NCBI RefSeq assembly: GCF_021130785.1
Contig: NC_060214.1
Coordinates: 46,313,001-46,377,000 of the forward strand
Direction: 5' to 3'
From: Homalodisca vitripennis
Lineage: Eukaryota; Arthropoda; Insecta; Hemiptera; Cicadellidae
DNA length: 64,000 nt
The translations under genes and the position numbers were made by a program. The notes under the pieces are model-generated. The model did not search any database, was not told the DNA's origin, and worked only from the letters and a program-made list of their open reading frames with translations. This document shows, one piece after another, positions 10,813-22,611 of this stretch (the stretch's first letter is position 1; each line of letters opens with the position of its first letter).

Positions 10813-11152
10813 GGTCTCGGTATTGTAGCCTACACCACACCGGTCTGCTGCTTTCGCTTTGTAATCGATGAACGGAGCTTAATAACTTGTGTATTACTAC
10901 AGCGAAGTATGAAACTAATGGCTAATTGGCTTACTTGGTTATACACTGCAAGTTTAGTTTCAGCCTATAATACATCAAATTTAAAACTGTAAGTTATTGT
11001 GTTAATTTAGCGATATTACACTGAAATATGTCTATTTGAATCAATCTTATGACGTAAATTCCGGGATTGTTGGAATGTTTTCTGATCAATTACTAAAACT
11101 TTAAAGTAACATCATAAAAATTTTAAATAATACTAAATTTAAATAAAAACTA

Positions 11153-11304
11153 TACTTTTCCTAATAGTTTATTTTTTGGACGAGGCCTTTCGAACCCAAA
11201 GGTTTCATCATCAGGCGACCCAAAAAATTATTTGTGGAGTCGCCTGACGACGAAACCTTTGGTTGCGGAAGGCATTGTCAAAAACAAAACTATTTGGAAA
11301 AGTA
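11153..11304. mobile_element. Small fold-back MITE-like element
   Basis: Inverted arms of about 70 bp (11153-11222 and 11235-11304) are separated by about 12 bp. The arms contain AACCCAAAGGTTTCATCATC on the left and the complementary CGACGAAACCTTTGGTT on the right, flanked by GGCGACC / GTCGCC. Several mismatches show age. There is no coding capacity. A related motif (GGCCTTT... then TTCATCAGGCG) appears near 37332-37383, suggesting a dispersed family. Confidence 0.7.
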
Positions 11305-14300
11305 CATGTCATATTTATGAATATGTAAACGCAGTAGCTTGAAGTAATGGTCAGTCAGTATATTTTCAACAACACACTTAAAGAAGATAAAATATTTGAG
11401 ACTGAATTGTTAGAAAAGCTTTTTTTCATCTTTAAACCGTATTTAAAAGATATTTTTTGTACACTTTTGGAACACCTTACACTCATTATACATTAGAGTA
11501 GATAAAAATAGTAATATATTAATAACTTAACATATGTGTTTGAGTGTGTGTGCGTTTGTGTAATTAAGTTGAGTTCTTTTTGTGAAATAGTTGATTTAAA
11601 TAAATTAGCAAATGACACCAGGCTTGAGAAAGATATAACCATATTTATTGGAAACATGCATGGACAATGTTAACGTTAATCGTCACTGTAAGTGCCTCTA
11701 ATCCTGAGTAAAAGGTTTCAGCGTGCTAGAGATAAGTCACTTTATCTTATCCCTTCCCTTTGTTTCAGGGAAGACATTACAGGAGTGGCCCATGTTAGGA
11801 GAACCTCTTTTCAACTACTGCTGTTTGAAAATTAATGTCTATTTTTATTTTCTTAAAATGAGCTAAATAAATCAGCGATACATCAAGTTAGAACTATTTA
11901 TAGCAATAGATCAGAAGTTAAACTATTAATAGCCGATAAATCTTCAGCCAAGAACATTTTACCCTTTACATTAAGTTTGATAGGAGTCGGCTTTTCTAAT
12001 ATTTTAGGTAATACAGCATATATCTGTAATGAAGGTGCTCAAGGAATTTATTTTATGTGCATTGAGTAACGTTCGTTCAACTTTAGATCAAAAGCTCGAA
12101 TTGAAATAAAAGTATTTTGTTGGTAAATTATTCTTGTAAACATATTTAAAGTAATACTTAAATCTAGTTACTCTTCTTCTGTGTTGATATAACTTAATTT
12201 CAGTTCGTTTCATCTGTTGGCTTTCAACTATAAATTAATTTTTGCATAGTTTATTAAACATGTTTCCTACTAAAAGTTCTGACGGATAAAAGAAACATTA
12301 AAACAAAAAACAAAAACATATGATACCAAAAAATAATAATACATATGTGTTAAAGGATCTACGTATTGTAACGTTGATCACTTCTATTCTGAATAATGTT
12401 TCTCTTTAAACTCAAATATTCATAAATACAAATAAACGGAAAATGAAAGAAAATTTCAAAATCAAACATTGCTTTTGTTTTTTGTACTTAAAAAGAGTAA
12501 GTCCTATCACATGTCAGTTAACAGGCTTCGCCTTATTTGTGATTTCGTTCTCTCATTTTCTTATTTTCTTTAAAAGCTCTCGGAAAAGCTTTGAACAGAA
12601 AAAACAAATAATTTTTACTTTTCAAAGGCAGAGATAATATACAGTTTGCCAGCCTTCCCACTTTTAGGCTCTAATGACATTCAGCAAAATTATATCGATG
12701 GACACGTTTCATACTTGAACCCATATTTAACTATTTGGAATTTAAGTTTTATGGGGAAAAAAATCTTCAGATAATTCCTTTTTGCAGCACAAACATTCGG
12801 TGAAATCCATAAAGAAAGATGATGTCTATTATAAAACACGACGTTTCCTACGTCAAAATGTAGCTACAGGACAAGTTTTACATACATAGAGATGTAAAGA
12901 AAAAAAACATATGAGAAAATTGTAAAACATTTCTAGTATGTAAGTAATTTCCTCCATTTTTGAGTTTAATCTGAATTGTATTCCTACTACCTACCCAAAC
13001 CCTACGCGCCATTTAAAATTTCAATTCCACTTGTTAAATTGTTCTTCAGATAATATCTGTACATATAACCAAAAAGAAATAACATTGTATCAGCTCCACA
13101 CGTGATAGGCTTCGCTAGCGCACAATAACAATCTCCTTATATTTTCGTACTCAATATTTTAATTTTCTTCAAAAGAATAAATATAATAAAAAATATTTTC
13201 CAATTGAATGTTACTATATAAATTTTTTCATATAATTGAGTAAATATTTTTAGGTCAACCATTCCCCTATCGTTCACGAATAATAGTTAAGGGAAAAATA
13301 ATTTTTATACATAAACGCACTTTTATTATGACCAATACTTATTTTTTGTGTCCATGAAGCAAAAACACCAGTAAAAAGGTCAAAAATAATATTTATTGAT
13401 TGTCAATTTCATTTATTAAACCGGCCTTAACAGCTTCAACGTAACATTTTTACAACCTTATCTGATTTCTGAGATCGTCAAATATATCCAGTAATGAGTT
13501 ATTTTAGTGCAAGAAATGTTTGTCAAATTCTACTGCAATAGGTGCAAGATCCTTTTGAAACCATGACAGGCTGATTTGAAAATTTGAACAAATTTAGTAC
13601 TATTCTGTTGCCAGTATAAATTGTGAACTAGAACGTTCAGCGGAAAAACTATATTATTACTAGCGAAAATTTTTAAGTTAAAAAATTTAATTCAAACGTA
13701 TGTATCAGAGGTCTGATATTGATGATTGAACAATTCTTTTCATGGCACGAGTACTATCTCACTTGTGATTTGTTGCTTGTTTCTGATATCTTAATATATT
13801 TTAATATATCCAACGTCACAGATACCTTAAAAGGTATATAGTAAATGCATTACGGTTTATCAGCAAATAGCACTGATTTTTATGTTTTATGTCTAGAAAT
13901 AGTTTCAGATATTTTGTTTTATATACAAATTAGGTAAATTTGTGAACTGCAATGACATTTTCTGATCGGTCGGGCTTAAAGATAAAAAAATGTGTGCATC
14001 ATTAACGAAACTTTTAGTCAGTGGTTTCCAGAATTTATAAGGTTTTAACTATTAATTTACGAACTGTTTAGATGTAGATTAAGTAGACTCCAATGAGGTA
14101 AGGCTATGAGGTCTTATGTAAATAAAATCTTGTTGCACCTATCAGAAAACTTGAATATTTAAGCATTAGTTAGTGAAAAATTATAAAACTTTTCTTTTAG
14201 CTCTTTTTAATTTAGAATAGGTGGAATGGTAGTTTAACATGAAGTCTTAAGGGTTAAATTCACGAAATTTATACAATAAAAACAATTACGAAAGGTGGAT

Positions 14301-15289
14301 AGTTAGGAAAATTACGTAGTTAAATAAATCGTGGTTTATATTTTGGGATTATTACAAGCGGCTCTGCGAACAATAATGTATAAAATTTAAAGTGATACTT
14401 ATAGGGTGACTTCAAGGTTAATATTTATTTTAGATTTTCAAGCTAGATTTTGATAGAACAACAGTTTGTCAAGTGGGATAGCCAAACTCCTAAGAGATAA
14501 GACAGATTAGTGTACGATATTCATATAATCCATTCAGTGGTTAATGTAATTTCGTGATATTTTTTGAGTGATGATTTCATTTGATAAAATAACATTATAT
14601 ATTTATTTAACAAATGAATATTGGACTATACAGGCAAATTTTGATAATAATGAGTGATTCAGTTATTTCAAAATCATACTTTTAGCATATCTGACTGAGC
14701 TAACAAGTGTTATATAACTTCAATATGGTTATTATAACTTAGTTATACATTTAGATGGAACTCATATCATTACCAACTATTGTAATACAGTATTTACTTA
14801 TTAAGCTATGTGATATTTCTAACAACTAACACATAAAATAAAAATCGTAAAAATACTACAAAACACTAAACGTAAATTGAAACGAACATAAGTCATGACT
14901 TTCAATGTTATCCTGACAGTATTCAAATTTTTAATTTTTAATGAAATGTCAGATATTTAATCTAGCTTAAGATTACCTTTAATTAAGTCGGAAAGGACCG
15001 AGGCGTTTTTTAAACAATTCTTTCATAACCAGCAAAACCCTTTTTTAAAGACCACATTTCTGGCCTTGTACAGCATATAGGAATTACAAAATATTTAAGA
15101 ACCAGATCGTTTAATTTATCACCTATTCTATTAAGAAAATAAATATAGTGTTTAAATATGGAGTTTCTGGAATTTAGAGTAATTCTTTCGGTAACTATCG
15201 TGAAAAGTTAGTAATTTTTCAAGGTCGTTGCATCTAGATTTATGAGGACCTTTGCACTGCTACTGGAGTCACAAGATATTCTAGAAGGG
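11305..15289. other. AT-rich DNA without recognised gene
   Basis: About 4 kb with no supported exon, RNA gene or transposon. A 64-codon frame at 12443-12637 has no features beyond Lys/Phe-rich composition expected from AT-rich sequence. Confidence 0.6.
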
Positions 15290-15765
15290 TAAGGTTGGGG
15301 TTAGGGGGCGCATTCTGTTAAGATCCATGAGGAAGTATTTAAGGCACTAATATTAAGTCATGTCCTCTCGGATAAAGGGGAATTCAGCTCTGAAACCAGC
15401 CTCTCCAGTAAAAGCAGGCAAAGCGTGGCACAGCCTTATGTCTAGTCCAGCAAGAAACATTGTCAATTACTATGTTGACTACATTTATTACTTTCACGCC
15501 ATGGGAAACTGTGGGGACCGAGCAAATCCGTCAAACTCCAACAGGCATCTCGCACAGTAGACTAGATCTGTCGAGTTAGCCTTGCACCCCAGAATCTCGA
15601 CATTTGCGGTTAGTGATGTGCCGCTCATGGACATCGATGAGGTTGCCCAGATTGAAATGACACATCGGTTTTTTGCTGTTCCCAGTCTGGGTTCAAATGG
15701 ATGGCATAAATTAGCCAGAAGTGACCCCTGTTGCGTAATTCTGAAATACATTAAAATTCTTCCAT
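15290..15765. other. Unrecognised GC-richer island with overlapping frames
   Basis: Composition rises well above the surrounding AT-rich DNA. Frames of 62 to 85 codons are open on both strands: plus 15360-15560 and 15582-15770, minus 15494-15751. The plus frame from 15582 reads MHPRISTFAVSDVPLMDIDE at its start, and the minus frame is equally open. I recognise no domain. A decayed transposon fragment or an old exon are both possible, and I cannot choose the strand. Confidence 0.35.
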
Positions 15766-17340
15766 ATTAAATGGTAATTATTGTAAAAAAAACATTTCGG
15801 CAAATAAATTTTGTCTAATCTATGCATAGCCTTTTTCGGTGTTATTTACCAAAGATTTTTATACATCCCTTTCTTATAGGATAGAAATTATTCCCATCAT
15901 AAATGTTTTAGATAAATCGTTACCGTGGAATTCTCAACAAAATCCTACTAATGAGAGGGGGAAAGGGCATAGAACACGTATAAGAAGAGTGCCTCAGAAG
16001 CTATGGGCACTAAAGAAGGAGAATATTTAAGGAACCATTGCAAAAGGTTTCATTCAGTCTTTGATGATTTGTGCAATATTTTATTTTGAAGTAATTTTAA
16101 GCCAAAACCATTACGACGAGTCGCGTAACAGGCTTTGCTAAGCATGCTAAAATGGAAATCAATATAGCTCTATATCTATAGTATATAAATCTATATTTAA
16201 TTCTCTACATGTCCTGTTGACAGTTAGACACACACGCAATAAAATAAACATATTTACAACCCTTAGGAAGAGAAAAAGTTAATTTTTTAGTATACTTTGT
16301 GATAAGCTTCAGTAGCGGTATGCGGAATTCCTTCTATGTCACTTAGAATATATTTTTATTGAAATATCTCGCCATAGACTAGTAATGGGTACAAACTAAC
16401 GTTTGTATCCATTAAATTAGTTAGGGTTTACATTAGTTTTAAATACAAGTTCCGGTAAACTAACGAGCCTACTACAACGTAAGTTTGCGCTAAAGTTAAA
16501 TATTGATCATTTCGCTTGAAGTCTTCTTAATTATCCTGGCACTCCTGAAAAAGGACAAATGACATTTTAGGACTATGTCTATGATTTTCACTTATACTCT
16601 TTTCTTAAGAAAACAAACATTCTAAATATTTAACCACCATTTTAACATAATACGACACATTTCACAATAACTAAGATACATTATAATCTATCATATCATA
16701 TTTTCACATGATTTTACAAATGCTATTTTTTTCCTCATGTTTTAAGTGTAAACTTAGTAACAAAAGCTTGACAATTATAATAGTGTTTGTAGAAACTTAT
16801 TATAGTGCCTATTAATTCTAATTATAATTTAAACCTTCCCATAAGCGTATACTTGTCTATATCTATATTAATATGACCAGAAATGCACTTATAGCCTTAG
16901 AGAAAAATCATTAATATTTGTATATACTATTTGACTCAACTGTTAAAGCAATTAGGATAAACAATCAATAGACTTGTGAACCGAAATATTAAAATGTGCC
17001 TAATATAACTAATATAACCTACAAAAACTGAAAACTATGTTTATACATATTTTGATAATGGAATGAAACAATAAAATGCTGTATTTTATTAAAGCTGTGC
17101 AATAATTCTCATTAAAATTATCAACACAAATAATGCTGTTAAATTTATAAGTATAAGTAAAATAACGAGTTTTAATCAATGTATTAATATATTTGAGAGA
17201 ATCTGGCTAAAGTTTCAAACTACAAATTACTAAAAAAAAACAACCTGAATTGGGAACTCTCATCCCACTTTTGTTAAGCTTCATTTTACTGCAGGGCGTC
17301 ATTAAAACTGCACCGAGCTTGTTAAAATACAGTGGTTTAT
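15766..17340. other. AT-rich DNA without recognised gene
   Basis: No exon, RNA gene or mobile element recognised. Confidence 0.6.
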
Positions 17341-17400
17341 TTCTGACCCAACACAAAGTTTATTTATACAACAAGGCGTCTTAATTTAGAAGCAAGTTTT
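17341..17400 (+). repeat. Diverged duplicate block A1 (partner near 52786)
   Basis: The segment around TGACCCAACACAAAGTTTAT followed by CAAGGCGTCTTAAT matches 52786-52845 (TGACCCAACACAATG, then AAAGGCGTCTTAAT) in the same orientation. It is non-coding in both places. It is either a shared dispersed repeat or part of an old segmental duplication. Confidence 0.65.
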
Positions 17401-18534
17401 GCGTACTCAGTTCTTGTCCGGATTTAATGAAGTAGTGTCGTACCAACTTGTTACAAAAAACACACATTTCTAGTTGGAATAATAGTTTGTATAAAACTAC
17501 ATTATACTAATTTTATAAATATTATTTAAAAAAAGTCTCTACTTTAAATGAATTAGGTTACAAAGCAAATACATATTACAATAACTTACGTTATGATAAC
17601 TCACGGTCAAAATATCTCCTATGCGCTTCTAAGCCTTTGTTTGAAATTACTGGTTGAAATTTTTAGAAACGTAGGCATGTTTAAAATTAATTACTTAAGG
17701 TAATTGTGGTGTAAATCTGCTATAACTGAGTGAACTTATGTATTTTATGTAATAGATGTTAAACAAGCATGCATTTTGAATTAAATAGAGTAATTGTTAT
17801 TAAAATTAAAATCTATCTTTCAGAGTTACGAATAGAATGATATGCTTGAATAATATATGCTATTTTAAAATTTGCGATTGTGTGATTCTTTTACTAAGTT
17901 TGCATTTTGTAATAAGTAGGAGGTTTTCAATTAATAAACGTTATCTCATAGTATTTATGTATGTTATATTTTATGAATAAAATTTATCATTACCATATAG
18001 CTGCACGGATAAACTCTTTCTGAATATAATCTAAAACAATATTCAAAATTATGACTATTTCTTAAAAAGAAAGGTAAGAAAGTAAGTGATGTGAAAGTTA
18101 CGACAATTTTTTTCCCTGCGGGAGGTACCAATATTATATACATTTATACGATCTTAATAAATATTAAGTGATTATGGAAAATATTTACGATTTAATGTTA
18201 ATTATAGTATAACATAATATATTTTAGTTTACTATACCTCGCAGACGTACTGGTTTTTGTTATGTCGCTGTATTTCGTAACAAAAGTTACAGCCTTGTTA
18301 TTCAAAACCAATAAAAAAATAGTTTTTTTATCAAAACCCGGAAAACTAATAATTAAAGTCTTAATATTTGGTTTAGGGATTTCATTCTCGTTAATAAATC
18401 ATACTACAATAATGATGTTTTATTTCTTAATTTGTAAATGCACCTGGGTTTAAAAAAGTTACCCATTTTTATTCTATACATTTTTCCAATTACAAGTAAA
18501 TTCGTGATAGTCCATTTTATTATTTACACACCAC

Positions 18535-18720
18535 TTAACAAGTATATATTCTCTGAAAATTTACGAAAAACATGTTATTGAGTAAAACAACATGGTTAAC
18601 CGTAGTCAGACCAGGTCCGTGGATTACCGAGTAGCTTAGAATGTTTATCTTTCAGAACTAACTCACCTAAGGTGTATGGAGAAAAATTCTAATTTTTTAA
18701 GTTGGAATATAGCCTACCTT
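18535..18720 (+). repeat. Diverged duplicate block A2 (partner near 55310)
   Basis: Matches 55310-55470 through several ordered blocks: GTATATATTCTCTGAA, TTATTGAGTAAAACAA, CATGG then TTAAC, GGATTAC, and TTTCAG followed by CTCACC. Order and orientation are conserved, with small indels. No coding capacity is evident. Confidence 0.65.
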
Positions 18721-18989
18721 AACTATTCAGTGGTATGAAATCAAAAATTATTTAAACCTAACGGGTTGAGAATAAAATGACTATCATAATTTTAACTGCC
18801 ATAATAAAACAATGAATGAAATTTCTGCGATACGCGTTGTTGATTAGTACTTTTAGGCATTGCTTGTTTAAATGCTACCTAATAAATGACAATTACCTTC
18901 GTCAGAGAGAATTCCAAATCACACCATTAACTATGAGTAGCTGAGTCAAATTTATATTTTTCCTCATCATCCTTATAATATTATTAATG

Positions 18990-19090
18990 GGAAAGTGTCT
19001 TTGTTTGTTTGTTTGTTTTGTTTTCACACACAAGCTATATAACTGATTTTACTGAAATTTTACATGGACATTTTTACGGTCCTTGGAATG
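18990..19090 (+). repeat. (GTTT)n tract with dispersed-repeat sequence
   Basis: Four to five GTTT units (about 19000-19022) lead into a segment ending ACTGAAATTTTACATGGACA. The same style of sequence (AACTAATCAACCGATTTACT, then GAAAG) recurs at 41430-41480. It resembles a common dispersed arthropod repeat that carries AACTACTCAACCGATT-like text, but I cannot name the family. Confidence 0.4.
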
Positions 19091-19618
19091 AATATTCGCC
19101 TCTTCTTATTTCTAAAAACCCTCCTGGCTACACCGCATTGGACTTTGAAGTGGCGAAAAATGCCATCTTGATCTCAAAAGTTTAATCCATACAGCATGCC
19201 GTTTCAAATATCTACAAAGGCTTAGATATTGTAAAACTGTCCTGGGACAGCAGTTTTGAACTTCTGAAATTAAAAGAACTCAGGTTAATAAGTTGCAGCC
19301 CTATCATTGGTTACGTTATTGTAATTACCAGTGTACTGTAACTTTACATTTAAAAATGTTAACCTGCCCTTCAAAAGGCTCATTTTGTATTTTGGAGAAA
19401 TAGTTCGCTTTTGTTTTCCAGCGGGGTGTATTGAGTTTTATTTTTCTATCTTTTTCCATTGAAGGCTGAGCAGGACCCATCCATGCTTTTAACAAGCTGC
19501 TACTTTTACAGGGATGAGTTTTTTTTATCAAGACATTTCAAACAAGGTGTCACTTAACGGGTCTTTACATTAAAAAGTTTTGAGCCACATCCTCAACATC
19601 CCATTTCAGGGAAATGGG

Positions 19619-19621
<3 letters not shown>

Positions 19622-19672
<51 letters not shown>
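19622..19672. repeat. (AT)n microsatellite
   Basis: About 25 uninterrupted AT dinucleotides. Confidence 0.97.
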
Positions 19673-19673
<1 letters not shown>

Positions 19674-20346
19674 CAGTGACTAAGAATTTCACTTCTTTTT
19701 TCTAGACAGGTGTCCCGAGTTCATTCCCTCAATCTGTATCTATCAAAAAATAAACAGAGTGTGTCCATAATTTTCACTCACACTGTATATTTAAGTCAAG
19801 TAATAACTTGTCTACAAAATATTAAATATAATCCTGAACGGTTTGCGTTTTACACGTTCAAGTCTTATTCAGATGAGAGATTAGTTAACAGTTGACCTAT
19901 TAAAGTGTATATTAGGAGGAATTTTAGGTAGACTTATAAAAAGTTTGGCATTATTAAAAACAATAATAACTGTAGTATATAGCTGTTAGGCTTCTATTTT
20001 TTCATCTGCTTTTAAAAATCGATAATAGTACAGAAATCCATATTACGTAATTGCTAACTCTTACATCTTCACAGATGTTATTTCTGATCAATGTGGGCCT
20101 TTTATCACTTATTTACTGCTGGATAATATGAAGTTTTGACTCAAGTATCATGGTTCTATGGTTTTAAAAGTTGAAAATATGAATACAGATTATCGAGACA
20201 ACAAAACAGTTTGTATTCTTACATAGATGGAGCTTGTATTTCATACCTGAGTTTTTTTTATCTGATCCGCTTGCTAACTACGTTTCTATCATAATGAAGA
20301 TTTGAATAGGAAAAATTGTTAAATTAAATTCAGTAACTACACATTC

Positions 20347-20513
20347 AGTGCGCTGAGCTAAAGGAGGTCTGGCTGGTAGCGAAGAAGAAGGCCATAGCGT
20401 CCAAAGTGGCGGCACAGCACTGTAGTTTGAGGAACAGCTGGCAGTTGCTGTGACGGTACCAGCGCAGCGCCAGTAAGGACAGTGTGAGCGGCGACTGTAC
20501 CAGGCATCAGAGA
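20347..20513 (-). other. Exon-like segment with a possible membrane helix
   Basis: This GC-rich stretch lies in AT-rich surroundings. On the minus strand, after a possible acceptor (GGTACAG ending near 20497), one frame is open for about 48 codons. It begins SPLTLSLLALRWYRHSNCQ and continues through a Cys/Ala-rich hydrophobic stretch with AMAFFFATSQ before a stop near 20358. Two hydrophobic segments around a basic turn would suit part of a multi-pass membrane protein such as a GPCR. No family signature is clear. Another minus frame here is open longer (20278-20643) but reads like an out-of-phase shadow. The segment may be a real exon, an exon pseudocopy or noise. It lies 3' of the decayed Ig exon copy at 28.3 kb on the same strand. 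Confidence 0.3.
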
Positions 20514-20930
20514 CAGCCGACCAGCGACACTCACGAGGTATCCTTTTGGGTTGTGCCTCGCTCTGGGACTGATGTTTTACAATGTGATTAATTAGTATGG
20601 ACATAAATAAACCTCTAAAGAAACATAGTAATAGCCTGAACACCTATATTAATCTAAACGTAATTTTCAGTTCTATTCAAACTTTATGATATGAAATTTT
20701 ATAGGTCACTGAAATTTATAGGTCACTACAAAAGATTTCATGAAACAACATATTAATATTTCCTAAGTTTCTAGATCGTCTTATTTGCTCATTTGTAGAC
20801 TAGTATTTAATGAAGTAATGGATACAACTTTACTTACAACAAACGGGTTGAAATAAAAATGTAAATTTTAAAAATAATTATCGTTGTTAAAGTAGTAAAT
20901 AACTTACTTACAGTTAAAAAATGCTGAAGT

Positions 20931-20980
20931 ACTTACATTAAACTAACTTACTAGCCACAATAAGTAAGTTTAATGTAAGT
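20931..20980. repeat. Short inverted repeat
   Basis: A 13-bp perfect stem, ACTTACATTAAAC at 20931-20943 and GTTTAATGTAAGT at 20968-20980, with a partly paired interior around CTAGCCACAA. Function unknown. Confidence 0.75.
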
Positions 20981-21194
20981 AAAGCTTATTAGTCTTGTAA
21001 TATTCATACACCATTTTGTTACTTGTTTGTTGTAAATAAGGCCATATTAATTATGTATGAAAATTTAAAAACACTCATTACTGACATAAACTAATAAATA
21101 AAATAATAAAATACTGAGTCATTACTTATATAAATTTTTTCAAGAGGAATTTTGTTATTTTGTTAATTTCACAAGATATATTCGCCATTAAGGA

Positions 21195-21395
21195 TATAGG
21201 GAATGATATGTTACTAAATAATTCCCTAATTAAGAAATTAAAGATATGTAATTAGTCAAAATAATAGTATTGTATTTACAGAGAGAAGATGATAACTAAC
21301 TTTATAATAATGACCAAAACAAAACAGGTGGTCTATATCTTTTACAATACTAAAATAAATTATATTTTTAAATCAGCTGACCAGCTGACACTACA
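21195..21395 (-). repeat. 3' LTR of the Gypsy element
   Basis: This 201-bp LTR is identical to the 5' LTR apart from an extra AAAAC unit (AAAACAAAACAGG here, AAAACAGG in the other). In element orientation it begins TGTAGTG and ends CCCTATA, so the usual terminal CA is TA. The integrase frame ends at a TAG inside the first bases of this LTR. A short purine run (AGGGGGC) just before it is the likely polypurine tract. Confidence 0.95.
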
Positions 21396-22611
21396 TGAGC
21401 CCCCTAGGGAGACTGGAAGTCAGGGAGCAAGCCGTAAACGCACATTGCGACCAAATCTGGTAGCGCACTCTGGTGTTTGCGTTGTCCGGGTCTACAGCAG
21501 GTGTACCGATGCTGTGTGCCGGTGTGTTTGCGCTTCTTGGTTGAGGCTGTGGGGAAGGGTCAGGTAGAATGTAAGCAGGCTTCACTCTGTCAATGCTTAC
21601 TTTAGAGCTTCTATCTGCGATCTGGATGGTCATAGTTTTGTCGTCACGGCTGAGCACTTTGTGAGGTCCGCTGTAGGGAGGTTGCAGGGCTCGACGCTCA
21701 GTATCGTCACGTAAGAAAACATGAGTGCATGTTGATAATTCCTGGAAGACAAATGTCTGAGGTTTGCTGTGAGCTGAGCCAGAGACAGTTTGAAAGCGAG
21801 ATGTTTGACGTTGCAGCCTGACAACAAGGTCAGAGATGTCTTCACTGTGTCCCAACCCCGGAGGGCTGGCAAGGAGTGATCCAGGTAGACGTAAGGGTTC
21901 TCCGTATACTAGTTCAGCAGAGGACGTTGTTAAATCTTCTCTGTATACGTTTCGGGTACAAAGCAGAACTAGAGGGAGGGCTTGGAGCCAGCTTGATTCC
22001 GGGTGACAGATGATGGCCGCTTTTAGATGACGGTGAAAACGTTCGACCATACCATTGGCTTGTGGGTGATAACTGGTGGTCCGTAGACGTTCAATCCCAA
22101 ATGCAGAGGTGAGACGTTTGAAAAGTCCAGATTCAAATTGACGACCTTGATCCGTTGTGATACGTTCTGGGCATCCAAAACGGGATATCCAACAGTTCAC
22201 CAAAGCTTCGGCGACTTCCTCAGCAGTGATTTGCTGAAGTGGGTGAACTTCTGGCCATCTGGTAAACCTTTCAATAACGGTCAAACAGTATCGGTACGGG
22301 CCAGCTGGTGGGAGTGGTCCAATTATGTCTACATGAATGTGACGAAAACGAGCAGATGGTGGATTGACAGTTCCAAGTGGACTGTGAACGTGGCGTGAAA
22401 CTTTGGCACGTTGGCAGAGCTGACAAGTTTGGGCCCAAGTGCGGCAATCTCGCTGAATATTAGGCCAAACAAAACGTTGAGATATGAGGCGAGCTGAAGC
22501 TTTGATGCCGGGATGACTTAAGTTGTGTAGAGAGTCAAAAAACCAGTCGTCTGAGAGGAGCAGGTACAAATGGTCGGAGTGAAGGATTAGAAGTGTCACA
22601 GAAGAGGTCAA
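21391..22611 (-). pseudogene. Gypsy integrase domain of pol (frame-shifted part)
   Basis: Open for 406 codons, but the first 20 or so are out-of-frame readthrough. Real homology begins around residue 23, after a base gain in a T6 run. The zinc-binding HHCC module is complete (H29, H33, C63, C66). The catalytic core has D95, D154 and E190, giving the D,D-35-E spacing of retroviral-type integrases. The sequence YHPQANGMVERFHRHLK surrounds the Glu. A C-terminal region with FLRDDTERRALQPPYSGPHKV matches the GPY/F module that contacts DNA near the integration site. The role in an intact element is to insert the cDNA into the host genome. The frame ends in a Pro-rich tail at a stop supplied by the LTR. 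All catalytic residues are present, but the domain is cut off from upstream pol by the frameshift. Confidence 0.93.

Noticed and set aside
20278..20643. 121-codon minus frame
   Set aside because: It reads as an out-of-phase shadow of the more exon-like hydrophobic frame in the same GC-rich patch.
21630..21872. Extra frames inside the Gypsy element (also 22138-22398 and 23422-23631)
   Set aside because: They overlap the integrase and RT frames in other phases or on the other strand and have no independent support.
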